Below, one piece after another: positions 37,356 to 46,596 of a DNA stretch of 64,000 nucleotides. The translations under genes were made by a program, and so were the position numbers. How positions within the stretch are numbered: the first letter of the stretch is position 1; the number at the start of each line of letters is the position of its first letter. Where the stretch lies: the NCBI RefSeq assembly GCF_900115565.1, contig NZ_FOWW01000005.1, positions 345,420 to 409,419 on the forward strand, given 5' to 3'. This stretch comes from Amycolatopsis arida (lineage in GTDB: Bacteria > Actinomycetota > Actinomycetes > Mycobacteriales > Pseudonocardiaceae). The notes under the pieces are model-generated. The model was not told the DNA's origin. It ran no database searches and saw nothing but the letters and a program-made list of their open reading frames with translations.

Positions 37356-38437
37356 CCTTCCCCCGACCACGGCACGCGCCGCGCGCCGTCCACGCCGGCA
37401 CAGCGCTGCAGCAGGTCGATCAGCGCGCTGTTCACCAGCTCCGGTTGCTCCAGCTGCACCATGTGCCCGGCACCGCGCACCCGCACCAGCTCCGCGTCCG
37501 GCAGCTCCGCGGCGATCCGCTCGGCGTGCGCGAACGGGGTCAGCCGGTCGTGCGCCGCCCCGACCACCAGCACACTGGTGTGCTTCAGCCCCGCCAGCGC
37601 CGCGTACCGATTGTGGCTGCCGAGGGTGTCCACGAAGGACACCAGCTGCCGCACCTTCGTCGTGGCGAGCATCTCCTGCATGAAGTCCACCAGCGCGGGG
37701 CTGACGTCCCGCCCGCCGAAGGCCAGCCGGCGCACCGCGCCACGGGTGAGCTGGCCACCGGCCGCGCGGACGAACTCGACCAGCCCGGGCTGCCACCCGG
37801 CCAACCCGCCGACCCCGCGGGTCAGCGGGTTGTACTTCGACAGCAGCGACCGGGGCAGCCCGCGGGCGCCCACCTCGCCGGCCGCGGTGGCGAGGAACGC
37901 GACGCCGCACACCCGCTCGGCGAACAGCTCCGGCCGCCGCTGGGCCAGCTCCATGATCACCATGCCGCCCATCGAGTGGCCGACCAGCACGATCGGCCCC
38001 TCCGGCGCGACCGCGCGCAGCACGGCGTCGAGGTCGGCGGCCAGCTGCTCGATCGTGCTCGTCTCCGGAATCGCCTCCCCGGACAGCCCGTGCCCGCGGT
38101 GGTCGTAGTACACCTGCCGCACCCGCGGCAGCCGCAGCGCGGCGAGGTCCCGTCGCTGGAAGTGCCAGCTGCGCTGGGACAGCGCGAAACCGTGCACGCC
38201 GACCACGGTGAGCTCCGGCACACCGCCGTCCTCGGGGTCCACTTCGGACACCGCGAGCGGTGTGCCGTCGTCGGCGGCCACGGTGGAGGCCCGGTCGGTG
38301 GGCAGCCGGCCGAGCGGCTCGCCGGCCAACGGGTCGACCCGGCCGCGCCGGTGCTGGGTGGCCAGCGCCAGCGCGGTGGCCGTCGGGCCGGTGAGGACGG
38401 CGCCGGTCACCCCCAGGATCCGCCGGGGCACGCTCAT
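37316..38437 (-). CDS. Alpha/beta hydrolase
   Basis: A 373-residue hydrolase with an N-terminal hydrophobic stretch (ILGVTGAVLTGPTATALALA, possible signal anchor). The nucleophile elbow is GHSMGGMVI, the acid region GAAHDRLTPF, and the catalytic His is in RGAGHMVQLEQPE. It sits between alr and tsaE with a 4-base overlap to alr, a position shared by many actinobacteria, so it is part of a conserved operon although its substrate is unknown. An ester or peptide substrate in the envelope is possible given the N-terminal anchor. Confidence 0.88.
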   Translation of the reverse strand: MSVPRRILGVTGAVLTGPTATALALATQHRRGRVDPLAGEPLGRLPTDRASTVAADDGTPLAVSEVDPEDGGVPELTVVGVHGFALSQRSWHFQRRDLAALRLPRVRQVYYDHRGHGLSGEAIPETSTIEQLAADLDAVLRAVAPEGPIVLVGHSMGGMVIMELAQRRPELFAERVCGVAFLATAAGEVGARGLPRSLLSKYNPLTRGVGGLAGWQPGLVEFVRAAGGQLTRGAVRRLAFGGRDVSPALVDFMQEMLATTKVRQLVSFVDTLGSHNRYAALAGLKHTSVLVVGAAHDRLTPFAHAERIAAELPDAELVRVRGAGHMVQLEQPELVNSALIDLLQRCAGVDGARRVPWSGEGWRRRGWARWWRR

Positions 38438-39609
38438 CCCGCCGCGTCCCCGCCGGCCGTGCCCTCGTCGACCCCGCCCTCGTTGAGGTAGCGGCGCCGC
38501 ACCCGTGGCCGGTACATGCCGGTCACGATCTCGTAGTCGATGGTGCCGATCACGTCGGCCCACTCGGTCGCGGTCGGCTCCCCCGTGGCGCCGCCGCCGA
38601 ACAGCACGACCTCGCTGCCCTCCGGTGGCTCGTCGTCGCCGCAGTCGACCACGATCTGGTCCATGCACACCCGCCCGGCGATGGGCCGGCGCCGGCCGGC
38701 CAGCCACACGTCCATCCGGTTGGACAGGGTGCGCGGCACACCGTCGGCGTACCCCACCGGCACCAGCGCGAGCGTGGTGTCCCGCGGGGCGGTCCAGGTG
38801 TGCCCGTAGGAGACGGACTCGCCGGCGACGACCCGCTTGGTGAGCACCACCGTGGAGCGGAAGGTCATCGCCGGGCGCAGGTCCTCCCGCTGGGGCACGG
38901 GGTTGAGGCCGTACACGGCGATGCCCGGGCGGACCAGGTCGAAGTGCAGGTCGGGGCGGGTGAGCGTGGCCGCGGAGTTGGCCAGGTGCCGCATCGGCCG
39001 CAACCCGGCGTCGAGGGCCTGGGCGTAGGCGTCGGCGAACCGCTCGGCCTGCCGGTCGATCGAGGGGTGCCCGGGCTCGTCGGCGCAGGCGAGGTGCGAC
39101 CACACGGCGACCACGTCGAGGTCCGGCTCGGCCGCGGCGGTCTTGACCAGCTCGGCCCACCGCTGGGGCGGGCATCCGTTGCGGCACAGCCCGGTGTCGA
39201 TCTTCAGGTGCACCCGGGCGCGGGTGCCGGCCCTGGCCGCCGCGCCGGCGATCCGCGCCAGCTCGGCGGTCGAGCTGGCCGAGAGGTCCACGCCCTCGGC
39301 GACACCGGGCGCGAAGTCGACGTCCGGCGGGTCCAGCCAGCTCAGCAGGGGCGCGGTGACGCCCGCCGCGCGCAGCTCCAGCGCCTCGGCCAGCGAGCTG
39401 GTGCCCAGCCAGGTGGCGCCCGCGGCCAGCGCGGCGCGGGCGACCGGCAGCGCGCCGTGCCCGTAGCCGTCGGCCTTGACCACCGCCATGGTGGCGGCGC
39501 CGGACGCCGCGGCCCGACCGGCGAGGAGCGCCACGTTGTGCCGGACGGCGGCCAGGTCGATCACGACCTCGGCGCGGGGGGCGGGGTGGTGCGCGGTTGG
39601 AGTGCTCAT
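38434..39609 (-). CDS. alr: Alanine racemase
   Basis: PLP-dependent conversion of L-alanine to D-alanine for peptidoglycan. 391 residues. The PLP lysine is K45 in AVVKADGYGHG. The C-terminal beta domain carries the catalytic tyrosine in SVSYGHTW and the RVCMDQIVVD motif. ATG 39609. It is the first gene of the alr-hydrolase-tsaE operon. The pairing of wall precursor and t6A genes is common in this phylum. Confidence 0.96.
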   Translation of the reverse strand: MSTPTAHHPAPRAEVVIDLAAVRHNVALLAGRAAASGAATMAVVKADGYGHGALPVARAALAAGATWLGTSSLAEALELRAAGVTAPLLSWLDPPDVDFAPGVAEGVDLSASSTAELARIAGAAARAGTRARVHLKIDTGLCRNGCPPQRWAELVKTAAAEPDLDVVAVWSHLACADEPGHPSIDRQAERFADAYAQALDAGLRPMRHLANSAATLTRPDLHFDLVRPGIAVYGLNPVPQREDLRPAMTFRSTVVLTKRVVAGESVSYGHTWTAPRDTTLALVPVGYADGVPRTLSNRMDVWLAGRRRPIAGRVCMDQIVVDCGDDEPPEGSEVVLFGGGATGEPTATEWADVIGTIDYEIVTGMYRPRVRRRYLNEGGVDEGTAGGDAAG

Positions 39610-39687
39610 GACATCGCCGAGTTTCCCATAGTGGCTGGACAGGCCGACTCGGGAGTGTCCGAGCGCACGGTGGTCGGGTCGGCGGCG

Positions 39688-41124
39688 TCAGCCGTGCATC
39701 CGGCCGCGGGCCTCGGCGTGCCGCTGCCGGATCCGCTCCCCCTCGGCGGCGTCGCCCGCGGTGGGCTCGGGCAGCTCGCGCAGCGACCGGGCCGACCACT
39801 CGGGTGGCTCGGCGGCGCCGGACAGCGCCCATGCGGCCTGCCGGGCCGCGCCGATCGCCACGTGCTCGGCCGGCTCGGGCACCGCGACCGGCACGCCGAA
39901 CACGACCGGGGCGGCGGCCCGCACGCTCTCCGCGCGGGCCGCGCCGCCGATGAGCAGCACCCGGCGCGGCTCCAGGCCGTGCCGGGCCACGGCCTCCAGC
40001 CCGGCGGCCAGCCCGCAGAGCATGCCCTCCACGGCCGCGCGGGCCAGGTTCTCCGGGGTCATGGCGGCGCGGCGCAGGCCGGTGAGGGTGCCGGTGGCGT
40101 CGGGCAGGTTGGGGGTGCGCTCGCCGTCGAGGTAGGGCAGCAGGGTGAGGCCCTCCGCGCCGGCCGGCGCGGCCAGCGCGAGCCGGTCCAGCTCGGCCAG
40201 CTCGACACCGAGCATCGCGGCGGTCGCGGTGAGCACCCTGGCCGCGTTGAGGGTGCACGCCAGCGGCAGGAACCGGCCGGTGGCGTCGGCGAACCCGGCG
40301 ACCAGCCCGGAGGGGTCGCGCGCGGGGTGGGGGCTGGTGCCGAACACGGTGCCGCTGGTGCCCAGCGACACCACGACGTCGCCGGCCTCGGCGCCCAGCG
40401 CGAGCGCGGCGGCCATGTTGTCGCCGGTGCCGGCGGAGACCAGGACCCCGTCGCCGGTGTGCCCCGCCGGCTCGGCCGGATCGAGCACGGCCGGAACGTC
40501 GGGGGTGCGCCCGCCGAAGGCGCGGGCCAGCAGGTCGGTTCGGTACTCGCCGGTCGCCGGGGCGAAGTAGCCGGTGCCGGAGGCGTCGCCGCGGTCGGTG
40601 GTCGGGGCGCCGGTGCCGCCGAGCAGCCGCCAGGTGAGCCAGTCGTGCGGCAGCACCACACGGGCGACCCGGTCGGCCAGCTCCGGCTCGTGCTCGGCCA
40701 TCCAGCGCAGCTTGGTGACGGTGAAGCTGGCCACCGGCACCGAGCCGACGGCGTCGGCCCACGCGGCCGGTCCGCCGAGCTCGGCGGTGAGGTCGGCGGC
40801 GGCCGGTGCGGAGCGGGTGTCGTTCCACAGCAGCGCCGGCCGGACCACGTGGCCGTGCTCGTCGAGGGTGACCATGCCGTGCTGCTGCCCGGCCACGCCG
40901 AGGGCCCGGACGCCGTCGAGGAGTCCGCCGGCGGTGGCGGTGTCCAGCGCGCGCCACCACACCTCGGGGTCGACCTCGGTGGCGTCCGGGTGGGCGGCCC
41001 GGCCGGTGCGCACCAGCTGCCCGGTGCGCGCGTCACACACCACGACCTTGGTGGACTGGGTCGACGAGTCGACCCCGGCGACCAGGACGGCGTCGGTATC
41101 GGGGAGATCGGACATCCCCGCCAT
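39688..41124 (-). CDS. xylB: Xylulokinase
   Basis: ATP-dependent phosphorylation of D-xylulose. A 478-residue FGGY-family kinase: N-terminal [17 protein letters not shown], the WWRALDTA segment, the substrate region [10 protein letters not shown] and the C-terminal [11 protein letters not shown] with the [10 protein letters not shown] helix. A second ATG three codons in (MSDLPDT) is an alternative start. No xylose isomerase or transporter is next to it, so it acts alone here. It is not at this position in M. tuberculosis, thus an addition to the shared order. Confidence 0.9.
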   Translation of the reverse strand: MAGMSDLPDTDAVLVAGVDSSTQSTKVVVCDARTGQLVRTGRAAHPDATEVDPEVWWRALDTATAGGLLDGVRALGVAGQQHGMVTLDEHGHVVRPALLWNDTRSAPAAADLTAELGGPAAWADAVGSVPVASFTVTKLRWMAEHEPELADRVARVVLPHDWLTWRLLGGTGAPTTDRGDASGTGYFAPATGEYRTDLLARAFGGRTPDVPAVLDPAEPAGHTGDGVLVSAGTGDNMAAALALGAEAGDVVVSLGTSGTVFGTSPHPARDPSGLVAGFADATGRFLPLACTLNAARVLTATAAMLGVELAELDRLALAAPAGAEGLTLLPYLDGERTPNLPDATGTLTGLRRAAMTPENLARAAVEGMLCGLAAGLEAVARHGLEPRRVLLIGGAARAESVRAAAPVVFGVPVAVPEPAEHVAIGAARQAAWALSGAAEPPEWSARSLRELPEPTAGDAAEGERIRQRHAEARGRMHG

Positions 41125-41222
41125 TCCTACCAGAGCACGACCCCGCCGTGACCCACTCGACCGCGCCCGCCCCCGCCCGGTCCGACGTCGGTCGGCTCCG
41201 GCTGCGCCGCTCGGACCAACCC

Positions 41223-41264
41223 GGCGACGCGAGCGGCCAACACGGCGACGCGAGCGGTGAACAC
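41223..41264. repeat. 21-bp repeat, two tandem copies
   Basis: GGCGACGCGAGCGG-CCAACAC (41223-41243) and GGCGACGCGAGCGG-TGAACAC (41244-41264). This is the complement of the unit found at 19975-20016. It lies between xylB and nnr, on the side of the nnr stop. Confidence 0.75.
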
Positions 41265-41283
41265 GGCGGGGTTGCGCGGCTGG

Positions 41284-42726
41284 TCAGTGGAGGGAGCGGA
41301 CGGCGCGGATGGCGGCGGGGATGGCGTCGAGCACGCCGGAGGCCGGGACCGGGGCGCCGGCGGCGGCGATGGCCGCGGCCTCGGCGTGCACCCTGGCGGC
41401 CGCGCCGGCGGCGAGCCAGGGCTCCAGGCCCGCCGCGACCAGCGCGCCCAGCATGCCGGACAGCACGTCGCCGGAGCCGGCGGTGGCCAGCCACGACCCG
41501 CGCGGCGTGTTCACCAGCGCCCTTCCGTCCGGGGCGGCCACCACGGTGCAGTGCCCCTTCAGCAGCACCACCGCGTCAAAGCGGGCCGCCGCCGCGCGGG
41601 CCGCGGCCACCCGGTCGGCCCCGACCTCGGCGCCGGTCAGCCGGGCGAACTCCCCGGCGTGCGGGGTGAGCACCAGCGGCGTGTCCGGGTCCCGCGCGTC
41701 GAGCACCTCCTCGTGTGCCGCGATGAGCGTGATCGCGTCGGCGTCGGCGACCACCGGCACGCCCTGGCCGAGCGCGTACTCCAGTACCTCGCGGCCCTCC
41801 CGGCCGGTGCCGATCCCCGGCCCGACCATCCACGCCTGCACCCGCCCGGCGTCGGTGATCGAGCCGGTGGCCACCACCTCGGGCCAGTGCGCGCGGACCG
41901 CGTCGGCGGCCGGCCCGGCGTAGCGCACGAGCCCCGACTTGGCCCGCACCGCGGCACCGGCGGCCAGCACCGCGGCACCCGGGTAGGCCGCCGACCCGGC
42001 CGCGATGCCCGGCACGCCCTGGCTGTACTTGTCGTCGCCGGGGCCGGGCAGCGGCCAGGCCGCGGCGACGTCGGCGAGGTCCAGCCACACCAGGTCGGGC
42101 TCGCCCAGCTCGTCGCCGAGCCCGATGTCGACGAGATGCACGTCGCCGCAGCGCTCGGGGTTGAGCGCGTGCACCGGCTTGCGCGCGCCGAAGGTCACCG
42201 TGCGGGTGGCGGTGATCGCCGGCCCCGCGACGGCGCCGGTGTCCGGGTCGACGCCGCTGGGCAGGTCCACGGCGAGCACGGGCGCGGTGAGGTGCGGCAG
42301 CAGTGCCGCGGCGTCCGGGCGCAGCGGGCCGGACGCGGAGATCCCGACGATCCCGTCGACCACCAGGTCGGCCCGCTCCAGCGCGCCGGCCCACCCTGCC
42401 GGCGGCAGCACCCTGCCGCCGGCGCGGCGCAGCGCGGCCAGGCCGGCGCGGTGTGCCTTCTCGGGCTTGAGCAGCACCGCGGCCACCCCCACGCCACGGC
42501 GGCGCAGGAACGCGCCGGCCCACAGCGCGTCGCCGCCGTTGTTGCCGGCGCCCACCAGCAGCACCACCCGCGTACCGGCGACCCGCCCGGTGTGCTCGGC
42601 GAGCAGCTCCGCGGCGTGCACCGCCACGCCGAACGCGGCCCGGCGCATCAGCGCGCCCTCGGGCACCCGCGCGAGCAGCCGATCCTCGGCGGCGCGCACC
42701 CTGCCGGTGGTCCAGACGCCCCGCAC
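41284..42726 (-). CDS. nnr: Bifunctional NAD(P)H-hydrate repair enzyme
   Basis: Repairs damaged NAD(P)HX. The N-terminal epimerase domain (about 1-215; GAGNNGGDALWAGAFLRRRG) and the C-terminal ADP-dependent dehydratase domain (about 230-480; GPGIGTGREG, TPHAGEFARLTG, ATAGSGDVLSGMLGAL) are both complete, so one chain does both steps. The GTG or ATG at 42726 starts MRGVWTTGRV. It follows glmS by 4 bases and shares its operon, as in the M. tuberculosis neighbourhood (Rv3433c, Rv3436c). Confidence 0.94.
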   Translation of the reverse strand: MRGVWTTGRVRAAEDRLLARVPEGALMRRAAFGVAVHAAELLAEHTGRVAGTRVVLLVGAGNNGGDALWAGAFLRRRGVGVAAVLLKPEKAHRAGLAALRRAGGRVLPPAGWAGALERADLVVDGIVGISASGPLRPDAAALLPHLTAPVLAVDLPSGVDPDTGAVAGPAITATRTVTFGARKPVHALNPERCGDVHLVDIGLGDELGEPDLVWLDLADVAAAWPLPGPGDDKYSQGVPGIAAGSAAYPGAAVLAAGAAVRAKSGLVRYAGPAADAVRAHWPEVVATGSITDAGRVQAWMVGPGIGTGREGREVLEYALGQGVPVVADADAITLIAAHEEVLDARDPDTPLVLTPHAGEFARLTGAEVGADRVAAARAAAARFDAVVLLKGHCTVVAAPDGRALVNTPRGSWLATAGSGDVLSGMLGALVAAGLEPWLAAGAAARVHAEAAAIAAAGAPVPASGVLDAIPAAIRAVRSLH

Positions 42727-42730
42727 GGCC

Positions 42731-44593
42731 CTACTCCACGGTCACCGACTTGGCGAGGTTGCGTGGCTTGTCCACGTCGTAGCCGCGGGTGCGGGCGATC
42801 TCGGCGGCCAGCACCTGCAGCGGCACGGTGGACACCAGCGGCTGCAGCAGCGTCGGCACCGCCGGGATCTCGACCAGCTCGTCGGCGAACGGGCGGACCC
42901 GGTCGTCGCCCTCCTCGGCGATGACGATGGTCCGCGCGCCGCGGGCCTGGATCTCGCTGATGTTGGACACCAGCTTGGCGTGCAGCACGCCCCTGCCCTT
43001 CGGCGAGGGCATCACCACGACCACCGGCAGCCCGTCCTCGATCAGCGCGATCGGCCCGTGCTTGAGCTCGCCGGCGGCGAACCCCTCGGCGTGCATGTAC
43101 GCCAGCTCCTTGAGCTTCAGCGCGCCCTCGAGCGCGACCGGGAAGCCGACGTGCCGGCCGAGGAACAGCACGGCCTTGGAGTCGGCGATCCGCCGGCCGA
43201 GGTCGCGCACCTGCTCGGTGGTGGACAGCACCTTCCGCACGGCGGCCGGCATGGCCTCCAGCTCGGCGAACTCCCTGGCCACCTCGTCCGGGTACTTCGT
43301 GCCACGGGCCTGCGCGAGCGCGAGCCCGACCAGGTAGTTGGCGGCGATCTGGGCGAGGAACGCCTTGGTGGACGCCACCCCGATCTCCGGGCCGGCGTGG
43401 GTGTAGAGCACCGCGTCGGACTCGCGCGGGATCTGCGCGCCGTTGGTGTTGCACACGGCCAGCACGCGGGCCTTCTGCTCCCGGGCGTGCCGCACCGCCT
43501 CCAGCGTGTCGGCGGTCTCCCCGGACTGGGACACCGCGACGACGAGAGTGTCGCGGTCCAGCACCGGGTCGCGGTAGCGGAACTCGCTGGCCAGCTCGAC
43601 CTCCACCGGGAGCCGGGTCCAGTGCTCGATCGCGTACTTGGCGACCAGGCCGGAGTGGTAGGCCGAGCCGCAGGCGACCACGAACACCTTGTCGACGTCG
43701 CGCAGGTCCTGGTCGGCCAGCCGCTGCTCGTCGAGCACGATCCCGCTGCCGTCGAAGTGCCCGCGCAGCGTGTTGGCCAGCGCGTCGGGCTGCTCCTCGA
43801 TCTCCTTGAGCATGAAGTACTCGTGGCCGCCCTTCTCGGCGGCGGAGAGGTCCCAGTCGACGGTGAACGGCCTGCCCTGCGCGGGCTCCCCGGCGAAGTC
43901 GGTGACCGTGTAGCCGTCCCGGGTGATCACCACGAGCTGGTCCTGGCCCAGCTCGACGGCCTCCCGGGTGTGCTCGATGAACGCGGCCACGTCGGAGGCC
44001 ACGAACGTCTCGCCGGCGCCGACGCCGACCACCAGCGGGGAGGACCGGCGCGCGGCGACGATCAGGTCGGGCCGGTCGGCGTGCGTGACCACCAGGGTGA
44101 ACGCGCCCTCCAGCCGGCGGCACACGGCGCGCACGCTGGCGGGCAGGTCACCGGCGGTGTCGCCCTCGGCGTAGGCGCGGGCGATGAGGTGCGCGGCCGT
44201 CTCGGTGTCGGTGTCGCTGCTCAGCTCCACGCCCGCGGCCTCCAGCTCGGCGCGCAGCGCGGCGAAGTTCTCGATGATGCCGTTGTGCACCACGGCGACC
44301 CGCTCGGTGGCGTCGCGGTGCGGATGGGAGTTCCGGTCGACCGGCGCGCCGTGGGTGGCCCACCGGGTGTGGCCCATGCCGGCGGTGCCGGCGAACCCGT
44401 CCCTGCCGACCGCGTCCAGCTCGGCCTCCAGGTTGGCCAGCTGACCCGCCTTGCGCTCGACGGTCAGCCGCCCGGCGCCGTCCAGCACGGCGACGCCCGC
44501 CGAGTCGTAGCCCCGGTACTCCATCCGGCGCAACCCGCCGAGCACCACGTCCAGCGCCGGCCGGTGGCCGACGTAACCCACGATTCCGCACAC
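42731..44593 (-). CDS. glmS: Glutamine-fructose-6-phosphate aminotransferase
   Basis: Makes glucosamine-6-phosphate from fructose-6-phosphate and glutamine, the entry to UDP-GlcNAc. 620 residues. GTG 44593 is chosen because the next residue is the catalytic Cys (CGIVGYVG), which must become N-terminal. The glutaminase part has RWATHGAP and VVHNGIIEN; the two SIS domains have ACGSAYHSG, SQSGETADTLEA and the C-terminal DKPRNLAKSVTVE. No glmS ribozyme was seen upstream. glmM lies 11 kb away on the same strand. Confidence 0.97.
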   Translation of the reverse strand: MCGIVGYVGHRPALDVVLGGLRRMEYRGYDSAGVAVLDGAGRLTVERKAGQLANLEAELDAVGRDGFAGTAGMGHTRWATHGAPVDRNSHPHRDATERVAVVHNGIIENFAALRAELEAAGVELSSDTDTETAAHLIARAYAEGDTAGDLPASVRAVCRRLEGAFTLVVTHADRPDLIVAARRSSPLVVGVGAGETFVASDVAAFIEHTREAVELGQDQLVVITRDGYTVTDFAGEPAQGRPFTVDWDLSAAEKGGHEYFMLKEIEEQPDALANTLRGHFDGSGIVLDEQRLADQDLRDVDKVFVVACGSAYHSGLVAKYAIEHWTRLPVEVELASEFRYRDPVLDRDTLVVAVSQSGETADTLEAVRHAREQKARVLAVCNTNGAQIPRESDAVLYTHAGPEIGVASTKAFLAQIAANYLVGLALAQARGTKYPDEVAREFAELEAMPAAVRKVLSTTEQVRDLGRRIADSKAVLFLGRHVGFPVALEGALKLKELAYMHAEGFAAGELKHGPIALIEDGLPVVVVMPSPKGRGVLHAKLVSNISEIQARGARTIVIAEEGDDRVRPFADELVEIPAVPTLLQPLVSTVPLQVLAAEIARTRGYDVDKPRNLAKSVTVE

Positions 44594-44686
44594 GCCCACC
44601 AGCGTAACGAGACGCCGTCGCCGGGCCCGGCGCGGGCGGGACCGCCGGCGGGTGCGCGAGCGCCGGTACCAGTAAGGTGCGGATCC

Positions 44687-45505
44687 ATGGCCGGCAAGCC
44701 CAGGCAGCTGCTCGAGGAGCTGTCCCACGACGGACCGCACGACGTGCTCAGGGGCGACCTCGCCCTGGTCGGGCTTCCCGGCGTGGTGTTCACCCCGAGG
44801 TCCGGGCTGGGCCTGCCCGCGGTCGCGTTCGGGCACGGTTGGCTGCAGCCGGCGCGGCGCTACCTCGGGCTGCTCCGACACCTCGCGAGCTGGGGTGTCG
44901 TCGCCGCCGCGCCGGACACCCAGCGCGGCCCGGTGCCCTCGCACCGGCTGTTCGCCGCGGACCTGCGGGACACCCTGGAGATGGTGACCACCGTGCGGCT
45001 CGGACCGAGCGGGATCAGTGTCGACCCGGAGCGGCTCGGCCTCGCCGGGCACTCCGTCGGCGGCGGCGCCGCGGTGCTCGCCGCGGCGCAGGAGGGCGGC
45101 CCCGCCGCGCGCTGCGTGGCGACGGTCGCCGCGACGCAGACCCTGCCGCCGGCCACGGACGCCGCCGGCCGCCTCGACGTCCCGGGCCTGCACCTAGTGG
45201 CCGACGACGACCTGGTGGCCCCGGCCGTGGCCAACGGCGAGGCGATCGCCAGTGCGTGGGGTGGCCCGGTGCGGTTGCGCACGCTCGCCAAGTCGTCGCA
45301 TCTGGGGGTGACCGAGGGTGGCCACTGGAGCCAGCTGCTGCTGCACGGCAAGCCGCACCGCGGCACGCAACGCCTGGTGCGCGCGCTGTTCACCGCGTTC
45401 TTCCTGACCCACCTCACCGGCACCGACGCCTACCTGCCACTGCTGGAGGCCGACGTGAAGGGCGCGCCGATCACCTTCGAGCGCGAGCGGCAGGCCAGCC
45501 GCTAG
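44687..45505 (+). CDS. Alpha/beta hydrolase (dienelactone hydrolase-like)
   Basis: A 272-residue hydrolase: FGHGWLQPARRYLGL near the N-terminus, the elbow GLAGHSVGGGAAVL with nucleophile Ser, the acid in VADDDLVAP and the His in SSHLGVTEGGHW. It resembles the chlorophyllase/PET-hydrolase-like or dienelactone hydrolase group; the substrate is unknown. ATG 44687, divergent from glmS. Its TAG stop shares the palindromic CTAG (45502-45505) with the stop of the convergent ketosynthase gene, so the two coding regions overlap by 4 bases. Confidence 0.88.
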   Translation: MAGKPRQLLEELSHDGPHDVLRGDLALVGLPGVVFTPRSGLGLPAVAFGHGWLQPARRYLGLLRHLASWGVVAAAPDTQRGPVPSHRLFAADLRDTLEMVTTVRLGPSGISVDPERLGLAGHSVGGGAAVLAAAQEGGPAARCVATVAATQTLPPATDAAGRLDVPGLHLVADDDLVAPAVANGEAIASAWGGPVRLRTLAKSSHLGVTEGGHWSQLLLHGKPHRGTQRLVRALFTAFFLTHLTGTDAYLPLLEADVKGAPITFERERQASR

Positions 45506-46596
45506 CCGGGCGCCCGCAGCAGCGCGCCACCCACGACCCCGGCCGGGTCCACCGCGGTCGCCAGCGCCACCCCCGGTCGCAGGGCCAGCGCGGTGAGCAC
45601 CTGGAACGGGCCGGTGGCCGCCCCGACGTCCCCGACCAGCGCGCCGGGCCGCAGCGCGGCCTCCGGTTCCCGGCCGAGCACGTCGACCACCGCCGCCCGC
45701 TCGGCCTCGGCGAGCGGGCCGCCGGCCGCGCCGGGCAGGGCCAGCCGCACCTCGACCGCGGCCACCCCCGCGGCCGCGAGCAACCGCCGCAGGCACCTGG
45801 CGAGCGCGGCCCGCGGGTCGCCGTCGACGGCCACCGCGGTGTCGGTGGCGAGCACCTCGGCCAGCGGCGGCCGGTCGCCCGCGGGCTCCAGCAGGAACAC
45901 CGCGGCGCCCTCACCGAGCGGGTCCCCCGCGTCGGACTGCCGGTGCCACTCCCACCGCGCCCGCTCCAGCCAGGCGCGCGCGGGGCCGTACTCCTCCACG
46001 GCTCCGCACACCAGCGCGTCGGCCCGGCCGGTGGCGAGCAGCCGGGCCGCGTACCGCAGCACCGCCACCCCGGACAGCCGCCCCGCGGCCACCGTGCTGT
46101 TCGGCCCGCGCAGCCCGTGCCAGCTGGCGCACCGGGACGCGGCGCTGTTCATCAACGCGAACGGCAGCTGTGCGGGATTGACGAAGTAGGGCCTGCGCCG
46201 GGTCAGCGAGTCGCGGGTGAAGTTGTGCTGGGTCTGCGCGCTGCCCGACGTCGTACCGAGCACCACCCCGACCCGATCCGTGCCATGAAGGCCACCTTCA
46301 TCGCGTTGAACGTCATGAAGGTGGCCTTCATGGCGTTGGGGCACGCCGAGCGCGCCGACCGCGGCTATGGCCATCCCGCTGGCCCGGTCCATCGACCCGG
46401 TGCCCTTCGGGCCCAGCGCGGCCACGACGTCGAAGTCCGCCGCCCGGAACGCCTCCCCCGGTGGGGCGCCCTCCGGGGCGGCGACGCGCGGCGCGGGGCG
46501 GCCGGCGCGGACGGCCGCGACGAAGGCGTCCCGGTCGGCGCCGTAGGCCGAGACCGCGGCCCACCCGCTGATCGCCAGGTTCGGCACCGCTGTCAT
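45502..46596 (-). CDS. Ketosynthase-like chain-length factor (catalytic residues lost)
   Basis: A 364-residue thiolase-fold protein paired with the active ketosynthase upstream (4-base overlap). Where active enzymes have Cys it has Arg173 (STVAAGRLSG), and the two catalytic His motifs are missing (VGDVGAATGP replaces GHTxGA). It should therefore act as a non-catalytic partner, like the chain-length factor of type II polyketide synthases. Residues about 87-105 (RHEGHLHDVQRDEGGLH) are encoded by a 53-bp palindromic repeat lying in frame before the DRVGVVLGTTSG strand. The insertion keeps the frame, so the gene is probably still expressed. Last gene of the nine-gene set. Confidence 0.85.
   Translation of the reverse strand: MTAVPNLAISGWAAVSAYGADRDAFVAAVRAGRPAPRVAAPEGAPPGEAFRAADFDVVAALGPKGTGSMDRASGMAIAAVGALGVPQRHEGHLHDVQRDEGGLHGTDRVGVVLGTTSGSAQTQHNFTRDSLTRRRPYFVNPAQLPFALMNSAASRCASWHGLRGPNSTVAAGRLSGVAVLRYAARLLATGRADALVCGAVEEYGPARAWLERARWEWHRQSDAGDPLGEGAAVFLLEPAGDRPPLAEVLATDTAVAVDGDPRAALARCLRRLLAAAGVAAVEVRLALPGAAGGPLAEAERAAVVDVLGREPEAALRPGALVGDVGAATGPFQVLTALALRPGVALATAVDPAGVVGGALLRAPG
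46282..46334. repeat. 53-bp palindromic repeat (copy B) inside a coding sequence
   Basis: The 19-bp arms (46282-46300 and 46316-46334) are identical to those of copy A at 22209-22261; the 15-nt loops differ at a few bases. This copy lies within the ketosynthase-like gene and is read as codons. Confidence 0.92.

Noticed and set aside
38800..41151. 783-codon open frame on the plus strand opposite alr and xylB
   Set aside because: Covers two well-identified genes on the other strand and has Gly/Arg/Val-rich low-complexity content.
44594..44686. glmS ribozyme or riboswitch before glmS
   Set aside because: The leader is under 100 bases and shows no ribozyme core; it is also not expected in actinobacteria.
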